From Modestobacter marinus (GTDB lineage: Bacteria > Actinomycetota > Actinomycetes > Mycobacteriales > Geodermatophilaceae), in contig NZ_JABGCH010000014.1 in NCBI RefSeq assembly GCF_019799945.1, positions 62,001 to 126,000 on the forward strand: 64,000 nt of DNA, read 5' to 3'. The translations under genes were made by a program, and so were the position numbers. Of the stretch, positions 58,914-64,000 are shown piece after piece (the first letter of the stretch is position 1; the number at the start of each line of letters is the position of its first letter). Under the pieces are notes generated by a model. It saw only the letters and a list, made by a program, of their open reading frames with translations, made no database searches and had not been told where the DNA came from.

Positions 58914-59897
58914 TCACCTCTTCCGGGCCAGCGCGACCGCCACGATGATGATCAGGCCGCGGATAATCTGCTGCTGGCTGTTGTCGAACCCGGCGAGGAT
59001 CAGCCCGTTGTTGATCAAGCCGATGAGCAGCGAGCCGAACAGGGCGCCGATCACGCTGCCGGCGCCGCCGAAGAGGCTGGTTCCGCCCAGGATCACCGCG
59101 GCGATCACGGACAGCTCGTCACCCGTGCCCCATTGGTAGCGGCCGGACTCCAGCCGCCCGGCGTAGAGCATCCCGGCGATCGCGGCGACGACGGACGACA
59201 CCAGCATCACCGTGAAGGTGATCCGTCTGGTGTTCACACCGGTGTACTCCGCGGCCACCCGGTTGCCGCCGGTCGCGAGCACCTGCCGGCCGAAGCGGGT
59301 CTTGTTCAGCACCACCCAGCCGATGGCGACGGCCACGACCGTCCACAGCAGCAAGCCCGGGATCGGCCCGAGGTTGCCGCCGCCGAAGATCGCGTTGAAC
59401 GTGTCGTGCAGGATCGGGACAGGTGCGGACTTGGTGATGAGCTGGGCCAGGCCGAATGCGATCCCCAGCATGGCCAGCGTGACGAGGAACGACGGCATGC
59501 CGAGGAATGTCACGAGGCTGCCGTTGACGATGCCCACGACCAGCCCGACGGCGAGGCCGGCGAGCACCCCGAAGAGCGCGCTGCCGGTGGCGGAGATGGC
59601 CAGCGCCGCGCAGACGCTGGACAGGCCCGCCACCGATCCGATGGACAGGTCGATCTGGGCGGCGGAGATGACGAAGGTCATCGCCACCGCCATCACCGAG
59701 ATGATCGCGGTCTGCCGGAAGATGTTGAGCAGGTTCGTGCCGGAGAGGAAGCCGTCGTCGGCGAGGAAGATCGCGAAGAGCAGGAAGACGACGGCGAAGC
59801 CGATGTAGATGGCGTAGCTGCGCCAGTCGATGCCGCGCAACCGGCTTACTCGGCTGGGCGCGCCGGCCGGGGGCGGTGGAGCGAGGGTCTGGGTCAC
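58914..59897 (-). CDS. Sugar ABC transporter permease (RbsC type)
   Basis: A 327-residue inner-membrane permease of the ribose/xylose family with about ten hydrophobic segments; AAQIDLSIGSVAGLSS and VILGGTSLFGGAGSVIGALFG are the typical family motifs. A cytoplasmic Pro-rich N-terminus precedes TM1. The GTG overlaps the ATPase stop (GTGA) behind GGAG. Works with the ATPase and the binding lipoprotein encoded just upstream. Confidence 0.94.
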   Translation of the reverse strand: MTQTLAPPPPAGAPSRVSRLRGIDWRSYAIYIGFAVVFLLFAIFLADDGFLSGTNLLNIFRQTAIISVMAVAMTFVISAAQIDLSIGSVAGLSSVCAALAISATGSALFGVLAGLAVGLVVGIVNGSLVTFLGMPSFLVTLAMLGIAFGLAQLITKSAPVPILHDTFNAIFGGGNLGPIPGLLLWTVVAVAIGWVVLNKTRFGRQVLATGGNRVAAEYTGVNTRRITFTVMLVSSVVAAIAGMLYAGRLESGRYQWGTGDELSVIAAVILGGTSLFGGAGSVIGALFGSLLIGLINNGLILAGFDNSQQQIIRGLIIIVAVALARKR

Positions 59898-61438
59898 GAG
59901 CGGACTCCTTGGATGGCGAGCTGGAGGGACTCCTCGTCGTCGATGTCGCGGCGGTCGAGGTCGTCGGTGACGGTGCCGTTCCGCAGCACGAGGACGCGGT
60001 CGCTCACCGCGAGCAGCTCGGCGAGCTCGGAGGAGATGACGATGACGGCCTTGCCCGAGTCGGCCAGCTCTCGGATCCGCTCGATGATCTCGCTCTTGGT
60101 GCCGATGTCGACGCCGGCGGTGGGCTCGTCGAGGATCAGCAGGTCCGGGTCGCGGCCGAGCCACTTGGCGAGGACGACCTTCTGCTGGTTCCCGCCCGAT
60201 AGCAGGCGCACCGGCCGATTCGCCGAGACGAGCTTGATCTGCAGCCGCTCGATCAGCCGGGCGGCCAGGCCGTCGCCCCGCCGATCGTCGACCAGCGGCC
60301 CGCGATTCAGCCCGGGCAGCAGCGGCAGCAGCAGGTTCTCGCGGACGGAGTGGTCGAGGACCAGGCCCTGCAGGCGGCGGTCCTCGGGCACCAGCGCGAT
60401 GCCCTTGGCGATTGCGATCCGGGGGTTCGTAATCCCGGCGGGCTCGCCGCGCAGCAGGATCTCGCCGGACATCGGCCGGTCGATCCCGAAGATCAGCTTG
60501 GCCAGCTCGGTGCGGCCGCTGCCCATGAGCCCAGCGAGCCCGAGGATCTCCCCGGCATGGAGCGTGAAGGACATGTCGGTCACGCCGTTGGCCGCCGTCA
60601 GGTTGCGCACCTCGAGTAGCGGCGTGGTGTCCTTTGTCGCCGCCGGGCGCTCCACCCACGCCAGGGCGTCCACCTCGCGGCCGACGATGGCGGCCACGAT
60701 CTGCTCCGGTGAGAGGTCGGCCACGGCGTCGCTGAGCACGACGCCGCCGTCGCGCAGCACCGTGATCCGGTCGCAGATCCGGTAGACCTCCTCCATGCGG
60801 TGGCTGACGTAGACGATCCCGACGCCTTGGGCCTTAAGCCGCCCGATCAGCTCGAACAGCGCCTCGGACTCGGTCTTGGTCAGGCTCGCAGTGGGCTCGT
60901 CCATGATGAGGACCTTGGCGTCGAGCGCGAGCGCCTTGGCGATCTCGGTGAGCTGCCAGTAGCCGGTCGGGAGAGTCCGCACCTCGGCCCGCGGGTCGAG
61001 ATCCACGCCCATCCCCTGCAGGATCTCCCCCGCCCGGCGGATCATCGCCTTGTCGTCGATCATCCGGAACCGGCGGGGTTCGTGGTTGAGGAAGATGTTG
61101 CGGGCCACGGACAACGTGGGCACCAGGCTGAACTCCTGAAAGACCATGCCTACACCGGCCGCCTCGGCGTCCGCCGTCGAGGAGAAGTCCACCTCGCGGC
61201 CGCCGATCCGGATCACCCCGGCGTCCTTGCGATGCACGCCCTGCAGAATCTTCATCAGGGTCGACTTGCCGGCCCCGTTGCCACCGGCGAGCGCGTGCAC
61301 CTCGCCCCGGGCGAGGGTGAAGTCGACGCCCTTCAGCACCGGAGTGCCGTTGAAGCCCTTCTCGATGTCGCGCATCTCGGCCGCGGGGGCCGACGTGCGC
61401 TTCGTGCGCTTGTCGAGCGCACTGGGGCGCTCGCTCAT
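59894..61438 (-). CDS. Sugar ABC transporter ATP-binding protein (RbsA type)
   Basis: A 514-residue protein with two fused ABC domains. The first has a Walker A of GGNGAGKST (usually GENGAGKST) and a Walker B VLIMDEPTA; its signature is LPTGYWQLTEIAKAL rather than LSxGQ. The second has a degenerate P-loop GLMGSGRTEL, which is normal for RbsA, and an intact signature LLSGGNQQKVVLAKW. It powers import of a monosaccharide or polyol. Start ATG overlaps the binding-protein stop (TGATG). Confidence 0.94.
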   Translation of the reverse strand: MSERPSALDKRTKRTSAPAAEMRDIEKGFNGTPVLKGVDFTLARGEVHALAGGNGAGKSTLMKILQGVHRKDAGVIRIGGREVDFSSTADAEAAGVGMVFQEFSLVPTLSVARNIFLNHEPRRFRMIDDKAMIRRAGEILQGMGVDLDPRAEVRTLPTGYWQLTEIAKALALDAKVLIMDEPTASLTKTESEALFELIGRLKAQGVGIVYVSHRMEEVYRICDRITVLRDGGVVLSDAVADLSPEQIVAAIVGREVDALAWVERPAATKDTTPLLEVRNLTAANGVTDMSFTLHAGEILGLAGLMGSGRTELAKLIFGIDRPMSGEILLRGEPAGITNPRIAIAKGIALVPEDRRLQGLVLDHSVRENLLLPLLPGLNRGPLVDDRRGDGLAARLIERLQIKLVSANRPVRLLSGGNQQKVVLAKWLGRDPDLLILDEPTAGVDIGTKSEIIERIRELADSGKAVIVISSELAELLAVSDRVLVLRNGTVTDDLDRRDIDDEESLQLAIQGVRS

Positions 61439-62595
61439 CACTGACCTCCGTTGAACGACTCGACAAGCTGCTTCGGTGGGTCGGATCGGTAGACCTCGCG
61501 CCACGCGTCAAGGACGTTGTCGTGCGTCACCGGCAGCGCGTCCAGGGCGACGTACGGCGGCGCCTGCTTGTCGATCAGCGAGTACGCCGCGAGCTTCGCC
61601 TCCGTGACCCCCTGGTCGAACGGCCGCTGGGCGCCCAGGCCGGTGACGTACTCGCGGGAGGCGAGCGCGATGGCGACGTTCGGCCCGAGGTCCTCCGTGG
61701 TGACCGCGAGGTTGCTGCGGTCGATGGCCCGGGCGGCGGCGATGATGCCCTCGGTGGGCACGTCCCAGGCGCCCCAAATCCCGGCGAGGTCCTCGTGCTT
61801 CACCATGATCGCGGTGGCCGCGGCCTGCGCCTGGCCGGCGAAGTCCGGACCGGTGACGCCCTTGCGGTCCACGATGTGAATGTCCGGGTAGTCCTGCTTG
61901 ATCGTGTTCTCGAAGCCCTCGAGGCGCTGGCGGGTCACCTCGAAGTCGGCCTCGTGGTAGACGACCCCGATCTCTCCGCGGCCGCCGAGCGCGTCCGCCA
62001 TGAGGTGCGCCGCGACCACGCCGTTGCCGATGTTGTCCGCGGACACCGCCGAGACGTAGTCCCGTCCCGCCTGCATGCCCTGCGGCACGTTGTCCATGAA
62101 GACGAGCTTCACGCCGGCAGCCGCGGCCTGCTTGTACGCGCCCGCGGTGGCGACCGGGTCCGCCGGGATGGAGACGATGATGTTCGGGTTTCGGGCCAGG
62201 ACCGTCTCGATGTTGCTGACCTGCCGGTCCGGCTGGAACCCGGCGTCGGTTACGGCAATGACCTCGATCCCCAGCTCGCCGAACTGCTGGCGCAGCCCGG
62301 CGACTTGGGCGTCCGTCCAACCGTCCCCGGTGTAGTGCATGACGATCGCGGCGGTGGCCTTCTTGTCCTTGACCTGCTCGATCTCGCCCGGGGTCAGGGT
62401 GATCGACGAGGCCGACGCGGGCTGCTCGCCGTTTGGGCCGGTGGCGAGCACCTTCCCCTCCATCGCGGCGAGGGCGGCCTGGGCCGGCGGGTAGCCGCGG
62501 TCCGGGATGGCACCGCGTTCGGCAGACGAGCCGCAGCCGGTGAGGGCCGTGGCCGCGACGAGAACGGCGGCGAGGAGCCGCAGGGTGCGGGTCAT
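61438..62595 (-). CDS. Sugar ABC transporter substrate-binding lipoprotein
   Basis: A 385-residue periplasmic-binding-protein-type lipoprotein (Peripla_BP_4, ribose-binding-like). The signal peptide ends in ALTGC (Cys at about 21). The mature part has VIAVTDAGFQPDRQVSNIETVLARNPN and IPADPVATAGAYKQAAAAGVKLVFMDN, typical of RbsB/XylF-type proteins, and IWGAWDVPTEG in the second lobe. The ligand is not known; the operon suggests a sugar or inositol-like polyol. The ATG overlaps the isomerase stop (ATGA). Confidence 0.93.
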   Translation of the reverse strand: MTRTLRLLAAVLVAATALTGCGSSAERGAIPDRGYPPAQAALAAMEGKVLATGPNGEQPASASSITLTPGEIEQVKDKKATAAIVMHYTGDGWTDAQVAGLRQQFGELGIEVIAVTDAGFQPDRQVSNIETVLARNPNIIVSIPADPVATAGAYKQAAAAGVKLVFMDNVPQGMQAGRDYVSAVSADNIGNGVVAAHLMADALGGRGEIGVVYHEADFEVTRQRLEGFENTIKQDYPDIHIVDRKGVTGPDFAGQAQAAATAIMVKHEDLAGIWGAWDVPTEGIIAAARAIDRSNLAVTTEDLGPNVAIALASREYVTGLGAQRPFDQGVTEAKLAAYSLIDKQAPPYVALDALPVTHDNVLDAWREVYRSDPPKQLVESFNGGQ

Positions 62596-63410
62596 GTCAG
62601 AGCCTTCTCGAGGAACGTCCTACTGATCCGGGCCGCCTCGGCCGGGTCGCCGTCGTAGGCGTCCAGCTCGACGACCAGCCACCGGTCGTAGCCAACCTCG
62701 CGCACGGCCGCGAGCACCTCCGTGAAGTCGAGCTCGCCCTGGCCGAGCGGCTGGAAGGAGAACGGCTCGCGGCGCAGGTCCTTGAGGTGGACGTGCCGGA
62801 TCCGGTCCGGGTAGCGGCGGATCAGCTCCGCCGGGTCCCCGCCGCCCGCCGCGAGGTGCGCCGTGTCCGGGCAGAAGCCGATCCGGGAGCGCGACATGAT
62901 CTTCTCGAGCTCGTCCGGGCTCTCCACGATCGTGGTCAGGTGCGGGTGGTAGCAGGCTGACAGGCCGTGCTCCTCGGCGATGTCCGTGACGGTGTCCAGC
63001 GCCGTGCCCAGCCGGTCGTAGTCGCTCTCGGGTGTGCCGGCGGCGCGCCGGGCGCCGCCGCCGACGACGAGCTGCTCGGCACCGAACGTCGCGGCCAGCC
63101 CGGCGGCGCGGTGCACCCGGTCGAGCTCGTCCGGGAGGATCTCCTCGTAAACGAAGTTCGCCCCGGTGTACACGCTGACCAGGGCCAAGCCGGCCTCGTC
63201 GAGGAGCCGGCGCAGGTCGTCGGGGCGATCGGCGTAGTCGGCGACGTTCCCGTCGAACATCTCGGTGCCCTCGTACCCGGCACCCGCGATCTCCCGGATA
63301 GCCTGTTCCATCGAGCCGTTGGCCCGGTAGCAAAGGTCCTTCACGCTCGTCACACCCGTGGCGTCGCCGACGACGCCGCCCCAGGTGATCGAGTGGTACG
63401 CGAGTAGCAT
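62592..63410 (-). CDS. Sugar phosphate isomerase/epimerase family protein
   Basis: A 272-residue TIM barrel of the AP-endonuclease-2-like family (IolE/IolI, xylose-isomerase-like). Metal-binding residues are visible: Glu in EGTEMFDG, His in CYHPHLTTIVE, Asp/His in CPDTAHLAAGG, the pair in HVHLKD, and the Glu in LVVELDAYDG. It probably isomerises a keto sugar or inosose. GGAGG precedes the ATG; it is the first gene of the operon and divergent from the ROK gene. Confidence 0.9.
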   Translation of the reverse strand: MLLAYHSITWGGVVGDATGVTSVKDLCYRANGSMEQAIREIAGAGYEGTEMFDGNVADYADRPDDLRRLLDEAGLALVSVYTGANFVYEEILPDELDRVHRAAGLAATFGAEQLVVGGGARRAAGTPESDYDRLGTALDTVTDIAEEHGLSACYHPHLTTIVESPDELEKIMSRSRIGFCPDTAHLAAGGGDPAELIRRYPDRIRHVHLKDLRREPFSFQPLGQGELDFTEVLAAVREVGYDRWLVVELDAYDGDPAEAARISRTFLEKALT

Positions 63411-63500
63411 CCAACCTCCTCATCCGATCGCTTCGGTGGCTCGAGGACGCGGAGGAGACGGCCCCCGACGGGGTGGCCGCGCTGCTGGGCTGTTGCCGCC

Positions 63501-63543
63501 CATCGTCCACCCTTCCGTTTGGCATGACCAGTGGTGGACGATG
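63501..63543. promoter_or_regulatory. 11-bp perfect inverted repeat at the ROK start
   Basis: CATCGTCCACC (63501-63511) and GGTGGACGATG (63533-63543) are perfect inverse copies 21 nt apart. The right arm covers the second base onward of the proposed GTG start region. It may be the operator for the ROK protein between the two divergent units, or a hairpin that masks the start. Confidence 0.5.
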
Positions 63544-64000
63544 CGCCGGCGACCGTCGCCATCGACCAGCTTGACGCGCTGGTCGTCGTGCTGGACCTCG
63601 TGCGCACCTTCGACTCCGGACTCCTCGAGGAGGGCGCACTGGCGCCGTCCGCCGGCGGCCGAGCTCCCCGTGAGCTGCGGTTCTGCGCCGACGCCGGCCA
63701 CCTGCTCGTGGCAGAGGTCGGTGCAACGAGCGTTGAGGTCGCCGTCACGGACCTGAATGGAGCGCTCCTGCACCGACAGCGTGGGGACGGCGACGTCACC
63801 CGCGGCCCGGACTACGGGCTCGGGCAGGTCGAGGCGGTGTTTGACGCCGCCCTGGCCGCACGTCCGGCCGGCGCGCTGCCGATCTGGGGCATCGGCGTCA
63901 GCGGCCCCGGTCCGGTGGAGTTCGCCACCGGTCAGCCGGTCGCCCCTCCGATCATGCCGGGTTGGGATCGGTACCCGATCCGAAAGCGGCTGGCGCAGCG
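63531..64000 (+). CDS. ROK-family regulator or kinase, 3' part off the window
   Basis: The 156 visible residues include RAPRELRFCADAGHLLVAEVG, TSVEVAVTDLNGALL (phosphate-1-like loop; usually Gly-Thr-Lys in kinases, here altered) and WGIGVSGPGPVEF, all of which fit ROK repressors. ROK repressors normally begin with a winged-HTH of 60-70 residues; here only about 40 residues precede the ROK domain and the HTH is not recognisable. An in-frame TGA just upstream (63525-63527) blocks a longer start. The protein may be truncated or the N-terminus frameshifted. It probably regulated the divergent operon. Confidence 0.7.
   Translation, partial: MVDDAPATVAIDQLDALVVVLDLVRTFDSGLLEEGALAPSAGGRAPRELRFCADAGHLLVAEVGATSVEVAVTDLNGALLHRQRGDGDVTRGPDYGLGQVEAVFDAALAARPAGALPIWGIGVSGPGPVEFATGQPVAPPIMPGWDRYPIRKRLAQ

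Overview
This 64-kb window is very GC-rich, has many GTG/TTG starts and tightly overlapping operons, and carries genes typical of actinobacteria: whiA-yvcK-rapZ-uvrC, an Rpf-type cell-wall enzyme, an F420/PPOX enzyme and glgX-treY-treZ. Gene content suggests a soil actinobacterium of the Geodermatophilaceae type (Blastococcus, Modestobacter, Geodermatophilus). That placement is inferred from protein flavour and was not tested by a search.

Region 1 (1-13593, mostly minus strand) holds glycolysis (tpiA, pgk, gap), the sporulation/cell-division regulator whiA with yvcK and rapZ, uvrC, a degenerate tRNA-Gly-like element, a plus-strand alpha/beta hydrolase, uvrA and an amidase-signature enzyme. 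Region 2 (13640-23291) is a set of metabolic genes: an MBL-fold hydrolase, a PPOX/F420 enzyme, a four-gene minus-strand cluster (hypothetical protein, alpha-hydroxy-acid oxidase, acetamidase/formamidase, SDR), a K+ channel, a beta-hydroxyacid dehydrogenase, an S9 peptidase and an amidohydrolase. Region 3 (23335-26600) has two consecutive TerC-family genes, each behind its own yybP-ykoY (Mn2+) riboswitch. Region 4 (26896-42375) contains uvrB, the glycogen/trehalose genes glgX-treY and treZ with a c-di-AMP-riboswitch-controlled resuscitation-factor-like gene between treY and treZ, a RibD-like reductase, hydrolases, an ATP-dependent DNA ligase and a LigD-type polymerase.

Region 5 (42322-52370) looks like an integrative element of about 10.0 kb inserted in the 3' end of the ligD-type gene. 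A perfect 35-bp repeat of the gene's 3' end flanks it. Inside are a leaderless tyrosine recombinase, a small protein tail-to-tail with it, a 33-bp-spaced GGGGTGAC array, a lower-GC two-gene module (membrane protein plus a STAS-like/GHKL-ATPase/DUF4325-like protein), a doubly broken second integrase, a Cys4 zinc-finger protein, a short excisionase-like HTH protein and a large primase-helicase resembling those of TOTE conflict systems. This is the most likely place for an undescribed system.

Region 6 (53386-64000) is a catabolic operon on the minus strand: a sugar isomerase/epimerase, an RbsB/A/C-type ABC importer, a Gfo/Idh/MocA oxidoreductase, a collapsed second isomerase gene, an epoxide-hydrolase-like enzyme, a glycoside-hydrolase-like protein, and a GMC oxidoreductase with its gluconate-2-dehydrogenase-subunit-3-like partner. 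A divergent ROK-family gene runs off the right end.

Two regulatory themes recur. Several genes have a TANNNT -10 box 6-8 nt before the start codon and so are predicted to be leaderless. Two excision-repair genes, uvrB and uvrC, plus the amidase gene, also carry the CTGTCG-type upstream half expected of PafBC (RecA-independent) DNA-damage promoters.
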